DNA of 64,000 nucleotides from Ignatzschineria ureiclastica. Its GTDB lineage: Bacteria > Pseudomonadota > Gammaproteobacteria > Cardiobacteriales > Wohlfahrtiimonadaceae. The stretch's first letter is position 1. The number at the start of each line of letters is the position of its first letter. Below, one piece after another: positions 18,669 to 27,385 of the stretch. Location of the stretch: positions 614,381 to 678,380 of the forward strand of contig NZ_QEWQ01000001.1 in assembly GCF_003121845.1 (NCBI RefSeq), read 5' to 3'. The position numbers and the translations under genes are program-made. The notes below the pieces were generated by a model. The model made no database searches, was not told the origin of the DNA, and saw only the letters and a program-made list of their open reading frames with translations.

Positions 18669-19688
18669 ATGAACAGGCTACGCTTCATTGTCGCCATTAT
18701 AGCAATATTTTTCAATATGTTAGTCGCATTTAGTGCCGAATGTCATCACCGAGGAATGCTCGAAGAGCCCTATTGTGACAATGATTACGATTTGATTGCC
18801 GATCTTCCCACAGATCCCAAACAAATGATTACGCCTCAAACATTAATCGTCTCATTTTCCCCTTTTGAAGATCTTTCACCCTATTCAAAATATATAACAA
18901 GATTTACAGATCATTTAGCAACTTGCCTTGACTCAAAAGTGATTTACTATCAAATGCAGAGTAATGAAGCAGAAATTGAAGCAATGCGCGCTGGTCGGTT
19001 GCATGTTGCAGGATTCTCTTCAGGTAGCACCGTTGCCGCTGTGAATCGTGCTGGGGCCGTTCCATTCGCAGCAAAAGGGAATGAACAGGGTATCGCTTAT
19101 TCTGGTCTGATTGTCATTGCTCGTAGCGATAGTCCTTATCAAAAAATCACAGACCTAAAAGGTAAACGCGTAGCCCATACAGATGCTGTCTCTAACTCTG
19201 GGCATTTAGGTGCTTTAGCACTATTTCCCCAAGAAGGTATTATTCCCGGCGTTGATTATGAGGTGATCTTTTCAGGTAAACATGATCTCTCCATTGTAGG
19301 TGTAAAATCAGGAGATTACGATGCAGCAGTCATTTCAGCTGAGGTGTATGAAAGAATGATCGGACAACAACGCATTAAAGAGGGCGAATTCCGTATCATC
19401 TATCAAAGCGAACCTTTCCCTGCTGCTGCTATTACTTATTCTCATAAATTAGCCCCTGAGTTTCGAGAAAAACTACAGCAATGTATTTTTGATTACCGCT
19501 TTTCAGGGAGTATGCAGCACGAATTATTAGGTGCTGATCGCTTTGTTCCCATTAATTATCAAAAAGATTGGGCTTATATTCGGATGTTACTCGAAGAGGC
19601 TAACCAAATTCGCCAGGAGATTTTCCAGAACGTAGCTGCTGGTAATAAAAACGGTTGGGGTGCAAGACTCTATACATGGCTTCGGTAA
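18669..19688 (+). CDS. PhnD-like phosphate/phosphonate periplasmic binding protein (orphan)
   Basis: Predicted periplasmic solute-binding protein of the phosphate/phosphite/phosphonate group. From the ATG at 18669 (GAGG ten bases upstream) the product is 339 residues. It has a signal peptide MNRLRFIVAIIAIFFNMLVA followed by FSAEC. The motifs SNEAEIEAMRAGRLHVAGFS, the hinge block DLKGKRVAHTDAVSNSGHLGALALF and DYDAAVISAEVYERM are typical of PhnD. No permease or ATPase gene adjoins it. The last 29 codons run antisense into mnmC, and the resemblance to the family ends at about INYQKDWAYIRMLLEEA. Confidence 0.82.
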   Translation: MNRLRFIVAIIAIFFNMLVAFSAECHHRGMLEEPYCDNDYDLIADLPTDPKQMITPQTLIVSFSPFEDLSPYSKYITRFTDHLATCLDSKVIYYQMQSNEAEIEAMRAGRLHVAGFSSGSTVAAVNRAGAVPFAAKGNEQGIAYSGLIVIARSDSPYQKITDLKGKRVAHTDAVSNSGHLGALALFPQEGIIPGVDYEVIFSGKHDLSIVGVKSGDYDAAVISAEVYERMIGQQRIKEGEFRIIYQSEPFPAAAITYSHKLAPEFREKLQQCIFDYRFSGSMQHELLGADRFVPINYQKDWAYIRMLLEEANQIRQEIFQNVAAGNKNGWGARLYTWLR

Positions 19689-20967
19689 GTCTAATAGTTC
19701 TCCACCCATTAATATTCTCCCCAATACGTTTCCTGGGCAATATCATATTGATCAACATCTTACCGGCTAAGGGTGCAGTAATCATTCCCCTTGCCCCATG
19801 AGCCGTTGATAAATAGAGTCCCTGTTCCCAAGGCACTTTAGCATCAGGAATACGTTTTGCATCTAATCGAATGGAAGCAAAACGCGCCATAAATTCATCG
19901 TATTGTGCAATGGGGCCGACAATGGGTAAAGATCCTGGTGCACTCGCTCGAAGTGCCACTCTCCCCTCTAATGTTTCCGGTAATTTGGGCATTATTGCAC
20001 TTAATCCTAAATTCGCGGCTAATTTTTCTGAATTCTGCTCAAGCATAGTAATATTTTCTCGATGCTCCCTCTCTGTCGGCGCTGAAACCTCCCCATGACG
20101 TTCAAAGGTAGCGCCAAAGGTTGTCCAACAGTCTCCATTTTGTTCAATAGAGGGGGCAATATACCCTTCACCACTCACCACCATTTTTAAAGGATTTTCT
20201 TGTTTCAGAGAGGTTGTCTGCCCACGCGCCGATATCATAGGAAGATGCTCACATACTTTTAATTCACAGACTTCACTCGCCATCGCAAGCACCACTATTT
20301 TACTCTGATAAGTCTGTGCGCCTGTTTTTACTTGCCATAAAGGAAGATCAAGATCGTCAGCAACTGATTGTACATCCAATACCGATTGATTCGGCAGAAA
20401 GGTAATATTCGAATGTTGTAAGAGCGCTTTTGTTAAAGCTTGAGGTGCAACCCAACCAGATTCAGGAAATAGAAGCCCGCCAGAGTGCAGTGAAATCCCT
20501 GCTAATTCACTGGCTGTTTGAGAATCTACCAATTGCATTATTTCAGGATACTGTTCGGCCAACATCGCTTGATATTCTGGTCTTTTACTCGCATAAGATA
20601 ATTGCAATAAGCCACAGTTATCCCAATCTTTTCCCTTTTCTAATAAGCCTTTTTTTGTCAATTGTTTCAATAACTGTAAAGTGTATTGAAAACCTGCAAG
20701 TGCTAATTCATTCTCTAATGGTGTATGAGGCGATAGCTTCACATAGAGCATTCCTTGCCGATTACCTGATCCCGCAGTTGCCGGATTTTCTGCTTTATCT
20801 AATACCCAAACCTTCATTCCCGTTTCCGCTAAATGATAAGCTGCGCTTGCACCGGCAATTCCCGCACCAACAACAATCGCATCCGCGTTCAGAGAAGCGT
20901 GATCATAGTTGTCCGCATTCAAAACAAGATTAGGCATATCTAACCATAGATTATTCTGATTTGTCAT
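19600..20967 (-). CDS. mnmC: FAD-dependent tRNA cmnm5(s2)U oxidoreductase, MnmC2 domain only
   Basis: FAD enzyme that oxidatively removes the carboxymethyl group from cmnm5U34 of tRNA. Motifs are the dinucleotide-binding AIVVGAGIAGASAAYHLAETG near residue 30 and the MnmC hallmark SGNRQGMLYVKLSPH near 66. The C-terminal HPNRFYYQQLRSGK is equivalent to the conserved NPNRF end of enterobacterial MnmC. At 455 residues only the C-terminal oxidase half is present; the N-terminal methyltransferase half (MnmD) is missing from this locus. Its 3' end overlaps the PhnD-like gene by 89 bp. Confidence 0.85.
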   Translation of the reverse strand: MTNQNNLWLDMPNLVLNADNYDHASLNADAIVVGAGIAGASAAYHLAETGMKVWVLDKAENPATAGSGNRQGMLYVKLSPHTPLENELALAGFQYTLQLLKQLTKKGLLEKGKDWDNCGLLQLSYASKRPEYQAMLAEQYPEIMQLVDSQTASELAGISLHSGGLLFPESGWVAPQALTKALLQHSNITFLPNQSVLDVQSVADDLDLPLWQVKTGAQTYQSKIVVLAMASEVCELKVCEHLPMISARGQTTSLKQENPLKMVVSGEGYIAPSIEQNGDCWTTFGATFERHGEVSAPTEREHRENITMLEQNSEKLAANLGLSAIMPKLPETLEGRVALRASAPGSLPIVGPIAQYDEFMARFASIRLDAKRIPDAKVPWEQGLYLSTAHGARGMITAPLAGKMLINMILPRKRIGENINGWRTIRLTEAMYRVLHPNRFYYQQLRSGKSPGEFG

Positions 20968-21264
20968 ATCGATCCTTTTCCCATTACGCTATTCGTCATT
21001 ACACTATTTTTATTGCCCGTTCTATATTAGATCGTCAGCGACAACACTCACTATTTATAACAAAATACAACGTATTCCCCCTATTTTAGCCATCTATTTT
21101 TTAATTTAACTCAAGTGTCATCTCAAAAATTACAGTTTATTCTATCAAAGGCATAGCGTTAATAAGTGGACTCCTATAAAATATATCCACAAAATGTCTA
21201 AGCAACTATTTTAAACTGTTTATGCATTGAAATTTTTAATATATTTATAAAAAGGTTATGGATA

Positions 21265-21789
21265 ATGAAAAAATTATATAAACTCGGCCTTGGTGTTATC
21301 TTCGCATCTCTTCTTGTTGCTTGTTCTGATGATGCAAAAGCGCCTGCACAAAATGGCACCAACAATACCACAACTGAAGCTACAACACCGGTAGCTCAGG
21401 ATGAAGTGACTTCAACTTATGAACTTGAACAACCTGGCGTGACGATTCGTATTACGCTTGTGGGTAAAGATGACAAAATCACTCGTCAAGAAACGGATAG
21501 CATTATCGCTTATGACGCAATTGGTGCAACAAATGCCGAAGAGGCTGAACAAATCTTATCAGCAGTGACGAATAATATTGATTACGCAGCCATTAAAGGT
21601 ATCACTTACGATATGACTTATGGCGATAAAGAGGCACATGAAACCATCATTATTGATTTAACCAAAGCAGATCTTGCTGAATTAGCAGAACTCCCAGGTT
21701 CGGCATTCAATGGTGACCCCAATGAAGGCGTGAGCTACTCAGCAACAGGTCAATTACTTGAAACTGCCGGTTTCAAAAAAGTGAAATAG
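21265..21789 (+). CDS. YehR-family (DUF1307) lipoprotein
   Basis: Predicted lipoprotein: MKKLYKLGLGVIFASLLVACSD contains a signal peptide and the lipobox LLVAC. A Thr/Asn/Ala-rich linker follows, then a domain with ITLVGKDDKITRQETDSIIAY and GITYDMTYGDKEAHETIIIDLTKADLAEL, as in DUF1307/YehR proteins. It has 174 residues, is monocistronic, and has a terminator straight after it. Function of the family is unknown; a stress-related role has been suggested for homologues. The family assignment is by resemblance only. Confidence 0.7.
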   Translation: MKKLYKLGLGVIFASLLVACSDDAKAPAQNGTNNTTTEATTPVAQDEVTSTYELEQPGVTIRITLVGKDDKITRQETDSIIAYDAIGATNAEEAEQILSAVTNNIDYAAIKGITYDMTYGDKEAHETIIIDLTKADLAELAELPGSAFNGDPNEGVSYSATGQLLETAGFKKVK

Positions 21790-21850
21790 ATCTCTGATTG
21801 GTTCTACAATCATTCAAGTTAAATGATTTTAAATAAAACCAATATTATTG

Positions 21851-21880
21851 AACCGTAGATTAAATGTCTGCGGTTTTTTT
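21851..21880 (+). terminator. Terminator of the YehR-like gene
   Basis: AACCGTAGA and TCTGCGGTT form a stem with one G-T pair, followed by seven T. A repeat copy begins two bases later. Confidence 0.8.
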
Positions 21881-21881
21881 A

Positions 21882-22012
21882 TATAGTAAATTTGGTTTAA
21901 GAAAAATGATTTTAAACAACACTTGCAAGATACTGGATAGAATGGCTTTCTTACTTATTACAGCCAATGCACCGGCACTTCAATAAGCATATTTTGAACC
22001 GACATTACTATA
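21882..22012 (+). repeat. TATAGTAA-family repeat, copy 4 (131 bp)
   Basis: A complete short-form copy running from TATAGTAAATTTGGTTTAAG to GAACCGACATTACTATA. It lies immediately behind the T-run of a terminator. Confidence 0.85.
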
Positions 22013-22102
22013 TTGATTTGTTTGTCCTATGGTTAGGTCTGTGGTTCATCCCATAATTTTTATATCTTTGCATAACCCGACAATCAATAACACTCTCCAC
22101 AG

Positions 22103-22282
22103 TTATGCACAATTTCTTTGGATAACTATCAGGATAACTCTGCGTATTGCAAGATTATAACTCTTGATTATCAAAAAAGCGGATAATAATGCCTTAAAAA
22201 AGCTTGGGATATCTGCAATCTATCCCAAGCTTCTCACCAATTTCTACAAATACTTATCCCTTAACTTATCCTTTAGTTATCC
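22103..22282. repeat. Cluster of GGATAA/TTATCC hexamers
   Basis: GGATAA occurs at 22120, 22132 and 22181 and TTATCC at 22254, 22266 and 22277, with 11-12 bp spacing inside pairs. A single TTATGCACA at 22103-22111 fits the DnaA-box consensus TTATNCACA. Meaning is unknown; it could be chance in an AT-rich gap. Confidence 0.3.
22196..22232 (-). terminator. Terminator of the LysE-family gene
   Basis: AAGCTTGGGATA and TATCCCAAGCTT form a perfect 12-bp stem with a 9-base loop. On the minus strand it is followed by TTTTTT, 45 bp after the LysE-type stop codon. Confidence 0.85.
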
Positions 22283-22975
22283 CATTAGTAGTTGCGTTGC
22301 CGCTTGATAAAGCAACCCGCCCCCAAATCCAACAAAGAAAATTCCGGCAATGCCATCAATGTAAGCGCCGGCCTTTTGATAGAGTGCTTTCATCTGTGGG
22401 AGAGAGAATAAAATCACCACCACTAAGAACCAAAGAAAAGTCTCTACGATCACTAAGGTAAAGATCTCTGCTCGCAGGACCGTAGAGATATTACCGCCAA
22501 CAAATATCACAAAGACACTGCCGAAATAGATCAAAGATTTGGGGTTTGAGAGATTCGTAAAAAGGCCTTTTAAAAAGAGTGTTCGGCCACTCATTTTCTT
22601 TGGTCCTAATTCTACTAATTGATCATCCGTTAATGGATTTTCTAACATCGCTTCAATCTGTACTTTACAACTTTTGAACTGTTGGTAGCTGCTCTTCAAG
22701 AGTAAAATACCGAGATAAATAAGGTAACAACCACCGGCTAAGAAGAGTACTGCTTGAATCCAAGGAAGTTTTTCAACTAAAACATGCAAGCCTAATAGTG
22801 CAACGACGGCCCAGATAGCAACGCCGAGAGTAATTCCTAGCACTGTCATCATTGCTTCTCGTCGAGAATGACTGACCGCGACTTGTGTTACCAAAAAGAA
22901 ATCAGGCCCCGGCGTAATCAATGCCATAAAATGAATTCCCGCTAATGAGATTAAGAGCATCGCCGCTTCATACAT
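22277..22975 (-). CDS. LysE/RhtB-family amino-acid exporter
   Basis: Inner-membrane exporter of the LysE superfamily, 232 residues with about six helices. The N-terminal ALITPGPDFFLVTQVAVSHSRREA block is the family signature. GCYLIYLGILLLKSS follows near residue 80, then the conserved GLFTNLSNPKSLIYFGSVF near 138. The sequence is closest in feel to the RhtC threonine-exporter branch, but substrate is not predictable. It is a single gene with its own terminator. Confidence 0.87.
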   Translation of the reverse strand: MYEAAMLLISLAGIHFMALITPGPDFFLVTQVAVSHSRREAMMTVLGITLGVAIWAVVALLGLHVLVEKLPWIQAVLFLAGGCYLIYLGILLLKSSYQQFKSCKVQIEAMLENPLTDDQLVELGPKKMSGRTLFLKGLFTNLSNPKSLIYFGSVFVIFVGGNISTVLRAEIFTLVIVETFLWFLVVVILFSLPQMKALYQKAGAYIDGIAGIFFVGFGGGLLYQAATQLLMG

Positions 22976-23042
22976 CTATTTTTCCCCTTTTATTATTATC
23001 TAATGACGTAAAATCACCGCCACCTTTTCCCAATAAGTGCCA

Positions 23043-23079
23043 TAAAAAAATGCTGATCAATATGATATCAGCATTTTTG
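23043..23079 (-). terminator. Terminator of the Kdo hydroxylase gene
   Basis: AAAAATGCTGAT and ATCAGCATTTTT pair with a short loop. On the minus strand a run of seven T follows, about 70 bp after the stop. Confidence 0.8.
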
Positions 23080-23149
23080 TCGACATGGGATGATGTTTGT
23101 GTAAATCCTTTCCCTAACAATCCCTAATAAACAGGACTATTATCGCTTA

Positions 23150-24067
23150 CTATAGTAACGGCTTACCCACCAATCCCTCTAAAACTTTAAGTGGAGATTG
23201 TGAACTATCCACCATATCTTCCACATCTAATTGGAAGGTCTGCTCTAGCATAAATTGCCCACTCATTGCCGCATGGGGAGTTTGATCCGAAAAACAGACC
23301 CAGGTTGAGCCCGGCATAAAATTCACTTCCCACTGAATGCCTCGATCTTGATACTCTTGATCTTCTTTCATAATGTCGTGGAACTGCAACATAATATGAT
23401 CATAGTGAGTGCGCTTACTTTTGGTAATCTGTAGCGTGTCTAAAAGGGTTGCGCCTAATTTAGAGTATGGCTTAATTTTCGGCAATAAGCGTTTTGCAAG
23501 ATCCGGAAAGGCCTCTCCAACACGCCATTTCCGGGGGATACCATTTGGATTAATATTGGTAAAAATTCGAATAATACGTTTCCCATGAAGCGGACGAGAG
23601 GGGAATGCATCAACATGCAAACGTCGATCATCTTTCCGGAATGAATGACTATCACTCCATTCATCAATTGCATTTAAGCGAAGGGTATTCATCGGACTAT
23701 GGAGTTTATCCTTATATTCAGGAATAATATCAGTAATAAGTCGATAACTCGCATCAGCATACCGTTTCAATAAACCTTTGAGTACCTGCTTCTGTGCTTC
23801 AGTCACCTCATCTGCGGTTCCTCGAATATCATCTTGATCCGCTTGATACATAATATTTTTGCGCTTTGGACTGACATATTTTGGATCAAGTAACGCTGAT
23901 TCTTCCGGCGTTAAAGCAAACGGTAGAGAAGGAAAATAGAGTACATCCCCTTTCTCTAAATGACTCGCAATATTATCTCGATCGCACTCTTCAGCGCGCC
24001 ATTCAGTAATCCCTAATTCTAAAATAGGTGCTGTTTCGACAGATCTCTGCGCGGTCGCAGTAGACAT
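23150..24067 (-). CDS. Kdo hydroxylase family protein (KdoO-like)
   Basis: Predicted Fe(II)/2-oxoglutarate-type dioxygenase that converts Kdo of lipid A-core to the 3-hydroxylated sugar Ko. The 305-residue protein contains RRLHVDAFPSRPLHGKRIIRIF near residue 150, with a His-x-Asp metal pair, and VCFSDQTPHAAMSGQFMLEQTF near 263, which supplies the distal His and cosubstrate residues. This matches the Kdo hydroxylase family. I use the ATG at 24065-24067 because GGAGG lies 6 bases before it. It has its own terminator. Confidence 0.8.
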   Translation of the reverse strand: MSTATAQRSVETAPILELGITEWRAEECDRDNIASHLEKGDVLYFPSLPFALTPEESALLDPKYVSPKRKNIMYQADQDDIRGTADEVTEAQKQVLKGLLKRYADASYRLITDIIPEYKDKLHSPMNTLRLNAIDEWSDSHSFRKDDRRLHVDAFPSRPLHGKRIIRIFTNINPNGIPRKWRVGEAFPDLAKRLLPKIKPYSKLGATLLDTLQITKSKRTHYDHIMLQFHDIMKEDQEYQDRGIQWEVNFMPGSTWVCFSDQTPHAAMSGQFMLEQTFQLDVEDMVDSSQSPLKVLEGLVGKPLL

Positions 24068-24280
24068 AACAAACCTCCTCAAATTTCAGTAGCCCAGGCT
24101 ACAACATAAATATAACTAGATATTACTAACCTATCTAAAGCATCAATTTTAAGCTCAATGTATCAATAATGACCCGTAATGATGATATGTTTAATAAATC
24201 ACATTACAATCATTATCAATGATAGTTATTGCTTTGATTTCACTCAAAAAATAGAGTTGCTAATTTTGGATATTTTACCA

Positions 24281-25555
24281 CTATTTTTCTCTCTTCGGGA
24301 AAGGATTCGGGCATAGTTGCCCTAAGACAAGAGATTCTCGCGCACCTGTTGCACGTGGAACATTGCCGGCAAGCTTTTCTCTTGTTAAATACCCTAAAAG
24401 CGCAAAGGCAATCGCTTCTTTCGCATCGCTTGAAAGCCCTAGATCCTCCCCTGTTAATATCTGCTGATCTGGCAATTCAGCCTGCAGATAGCGCAATAAG
24501 GCACTATTATAAGCACCGCCCCCTCCGACAATCACTTCATCAATATCAATAGCGGGGAACACAAATCGCCGGTAGCTGTCGGCAATCGAAAATGCGGTAA
24601 ATCGCGTTAAAGTATGAATAATATCTGCCGGCGAGTAAGCGCAATTTTGAGGAGGTAAATACTGCTGTAATAAGGCTTGTGTAAAGCGTGCGCCGAATTG
24701 TTCTCTTCCTGTGGATTTTGGGGGATTTTCTGCTAGATAAGGGTGTTGGCATAATTGCTGCCATAAAGGTTCAATCAATTCTCCTTGCCGAGCGATCTCC
24801 CCATTGTGATCATAGCTTTTCTGATAGAGTTGCTGCATTGCTTCATTGATCATCATATTACCGGGGCCCGTATCAAAAGCCCAAAGATCCTCAATATCCG
24901 CCTCTTTCGGCAAAATTGTCACATTACCAATCCCACCGATATTTTGTAATAAACGATTCGCCGTTGCACTACGATATAGGAGCCATTCTGTCATCGGCAC
25001 CAAAGGCGCACCGTCTCCGCCGGCAATCACATCCATCATCCGAAAATTAAAATAGACATCTGTCGCAAAACGATAAGCTAACATTGATGGATCGCCTATC
25101 TGCAAAGTAGAGGGTGTTAATTGATGGGTTGCCGATTGTGATCGTGGTAAGTGATAAATGGTCTGTCCATGAGAAGCGATAAAATCGAGCTTTCCTGAGA
25201 ACTCCTGTAACGATTGGGCACCTGCACGTTTCAATGCTTCCACTTCGACCAATAATGCATCTACTGCATCTGCATAGAGTAATCCTAATTCGGCATTGAG
25301 GGTACAAATCAAAGCCACATTCGATTGCCCAAGATCACACGCTTGTGTAATTTTATGCCGTAAATCATCTTCTAAAGGTTGACTATAAAAATGTAGTAAC
25401 TGACACGTGATATCTGCCCCTTTCCCCTCTAATTTCACTAATGCGACATCCACACCATCTAATGATGTGCCGGTCATAATCCCAACAGCAAATAGCGATT
25501 TCGGTAATGATTGCGACAAAGGTTGCGACAAGGGTTGCGACAATGATTGTGACAT
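24281..25555 (-). CDS. anmK: Anhydro-N-acetylmuramic acid kinase
   Basis: Cytoplasmic kinase that opens and phosphorylates 1,6-anhydro-MurNAc from recycled peptidoglycan, giving MurNAc-6-P for MurQ. Motifs are GIMTGTSLDGVDVALV near residue 24, the FNFRMMDVIAGGDGAPLVP-like region near 165, NIGGIGNVTILP near 205, FDTGPGNMMINEAMQQLY near 222 and VGGGGAYNSALLRYL near 340. The ATG immediately follows the murQ stop, so the two are coupled. Residues 2-16 are a tandem Ser-Gln/Leu-rich repeat encoded by 12-bp units, an addition not needed for the fold. Confidence 0.95.
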   Translation of the reverse strand: MSQSLSQPLSQPLSQSLPKSLFAVGIMTGTSLDGVDVALVKLEGKGADITCQLLHFYSQPLEDDLRHKITQACDLGQSNVALICTLNAELGLLYADAVDALLVEVEALKRAGAQSLQEFSGKLDFIASHGQTIYHLPRSQSATHQLTPSTLQIGDPSMLAYRFATDVYFNFRMMDVIAGGDGAPLVPMTEWLLYRSATANRLLQNIGGIGNVTILPKEADIEDLWAFDTGPGNMMINEAMQQLYQKSYDHNGEIARQGELIEPLWQQLCQHPYLAENPPKSTGREQFGARFTQALLQQYLPPQNCAYSPADIIHTLTRFTAFSIADSYRRFVFPAIDIDEVIVGGGGAYNSALLRYLQAELPDQQILTGEDLGLSSDAKEAIAFALLGYLTREKLAGNVPRATGARESLVLGQLCPNPFPKREK

Positions 25556-25556
25556 C
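25509..25556 (-). repeat. 12-bp tandem repeat at the start of anmK
   Basis: Four successive 12-bp units (plus-strand type GGTTGCGACAAG) differ at only a few positions and encode S-Q-P/S-L. Because the unit is four codons, gain or loss changes protein length without a frameshift. Confidence 0.85.
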
Positions 25557-26467
25557 TAGGACCCTCCTCTCTCGCTTGTTAATAATTGCCGAATATGGCC
25601 GCCATACTGCGCTAATAACGCTTGTGCCTTTTCATAAGAAATGGCTAATAAGGCCATCACAATCGCTGGCTTGACTGCCCCTTGGCTTTTTTGAAGAAGC
25701 GCTTTTGCTTCACTCGAACTACAATCCGTCACTTGCATCACAATCCGTTCAGCTCTAGCCACTAACTTCTCATTGGTCGCCCGCAGATCAACCATCTGAT
25801 TACCATATACTTTGCCTAAGCGAATCATTGTCCCTGTCGAAAGCATATTGAGAATCATCTTTTGAGACGAACCCGATTTCATACGAGTCGAACCGGTAAT
25901 CACCTCTTCCCCAACCACAGCTTCAATGGCGATATCTGCCTTTTGACCAATTTGACTCTCGGCAACACAGGCAATGGCAATACGCCCGGCACCTATTGCC
26001 TCGGCATAGGCTAAAGCACCAAGACAGTAAGGAGTTCTTCCCGATGAGGCAAGCACACACACAACATCTTTCTCATTACAATGAATCGCTTCTAAATCCG
26101 CCTTGCCGGCTTCAAAATTATCCTCGGCATTCTCCACCGGATGACGTAACGCCCGATCTCCCCCGGCAATAATACCGATCACCGCTTCCTCACCAACACC
26201 AAAAGTGGGTAAGCATTCTGAAGCATCTAATACTCCTAATCGCCCCGAAGTACCGGCACCCATATAGATTAATCGGCCTCCCTGTTTTATTGCTACTACA
26301 ATCAGATCAATCGCCGCTGCAATCTGCGGGGTTGCCCGATTAACCGCATCAATTACAGCTTGATCTTCACGATTAATGAGTTGCACCATCTCTAAGGTAG
26401 AGAGCTGATCGATCTCTGCCGTTCTTGGATTACACTGCTCTGTTCCTATCTCTGCTAAATTGACCAT
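25556..26467 (-). CDS. murQ: N-acetylmuramic acid 6-phosphate etherase
   Basis: SIS-domain enzyme that cleaves the lactyl ether of MurNAc-6-P to give GlcNAc-6-P and D-lactate. The 303-residue product contains GRLIYMGAGTSGRLGVLDASECLPTF near residue 64, the SIS core with the Glu of DASE, and later GSTRMKSGSSQKMILNMLST near 191, the family signature. It is the first gene of the murQ-anmK pair. Together these feed recycled MurNAc into amino-sugar metabolism. Confidence 0.96.
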   Translation of the reverse strand: MVNLAEIGTEQCNPRTAEIDQLSTLEMVQLINREDQAVIDAVNRATPQIAAAIDLIVVAIKQGGRLIYMGAGTSGRLGVLDASECLPTFGVGEEAVIGIIAGGDRALRHPVENAEDNFEAGKADLEAIHCNEKDVVCVLASSGRTPYCLGALAYAEAIGAGRIAIACVAESQIGQKADIAIEAVVGEEVITGSTRMKSGSSQKMILNMLSTGTMIRLGKVYGNQMVDLRATNEKLVARAERIVMQVTDCSSSEAKALLQKSQGAVKPAIVMALLAISYEKAQALLAQYGGHIRQLLTSERGGS

Positions 26468-26608
26468 TCTTCAATTCTCCCCCTTTTCATTGATCAGCGC
26501 TGAAGCTTTTGTAATATTTATATGCTAGCTTAAAGTAAACAGACCGATTTCACCATAGAAGCAGTCAAGGATTTACTGTTTAAATCCCCCCTAAAATTTC
26601 AGATAAAG

Positions 26609-26648
26609 AAAAACCCTATCAGTCTCTCCATCGACTAATAGGGTTTTG
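26609..26648 (-). terminator. Terminator of the outer-membrane barrel gene
   Basis: AAAACCCTAT and ATAGGGTTTT pair, with further pairing TAGTC/GACTG toward the loop, and TTTTTC follows on the minus strand. A second hairpin, GTTCTATC/GATAGAAC, lies at 26668-26692. Confidence 0.7.
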
Positions 26649-26731
26649 CATAAAAGTACTCTCAATAGTTCTATCAAAAGAGCGATAGAACCCTATTGAT
26701 CTTTTAATTACTCTTCTAAAAAGGAAGAACT

Positions 26732-27385
26732 TTAGAATTGATAGCGAACACCGAAGTTTAATTCATTCGAACGAAGTTTCGCCGTTGCGCTGATATTATT
26801 CTCGCTAGCGTTAAATTTCACTTTACCGTAATCAGTAAAACGGTAGCTGAGATCTAACGAGAGATTGTTATCTACTTTATAGCTTGTACCGACGCTCACA
26901 TTCCAAGCAAAATTACCTTTGCCTTTAGAGATTGAGTAATTGTCATTATCTTCGTGATCTACAATACCCACTTCATTTTTGAGGTGCGCGTAACCCAAAC
27001 CGGCGCCAACATAAGGGGTAAAACGTGTGCCTGTATTGATATCATAATAAACATTCGCCATTAACGATTGTGATTTCATACGGTTTTTGAGCTGAACATT
27101 CCCCTCATCTAACGTCTTGTCCATTTTTTGCGTGCCATTTAAACCATACTCTAGCTCTGCACGAAGGTTGTTTTCACCCATCGGCAATACTAAACCGTAA
27201 GCAAGCCGAAGGCCGGCAACACTTTTGCTCTCTTTAAATTGCTCATTATCTTCATTACTTTGGACTTTATAAGTACCATAGCGCACAGCGCCTTTACCTG
27301 ACACATATTGCTCAAAGCTTTGCGCATTAGAAATTGAAGCAACACTTGCAATGGTAAGTGCAGAGATGAATAGAACTTTTTTCAT
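26732..27385 (-). CDS. Outer-membrane beta-barrel protein (opacity/OmpA-N type)
   Basis: Predicted 217-residue outer-membrane porin-like barrel. The signal peptide MKKVLFISALTIASVASISNA ends at a clear AxA-type site (SNAQ). The remainder alternates polar and hydrophobic residues in about eight strands, with typical turns such as RFTPYVGAGLGYAHLKNE near residue 120. It closes with NFGVRYQF, ending in the aromatic residue used for BAM insertion. AGGAG precedes the ATG. Ligand or role is unknown; surface loops are charged. Confidence 0.8.
   Translation of the reverse strand: MKKVLFISALTIASVASISNAQSFEQYVSGKGAVRYGTYKVQSNEDNEQFKESKSVAGLRLAYGLVLPMGENNLRAELEYGLNGTQKMDKTLDEGNVQLKNRMKSQSLMANVYYDINTGTRFTPYVGAGLGYAHLKNEVGIVDHEDNDNYSISKGKGNFAWNVSVGTSYKVDNNLSLDLSYRFTDYGKVKFNASENNISATAKLRSNELNFGVRYQF

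Noticed and set aside
22103-22111. TTATGCACA as evidence of a replication origin
   Set aside because: A single DnaA-type box with no dnaA, dnaN, gidA or rpmH nearby and no cluster of boxes is not an origin.
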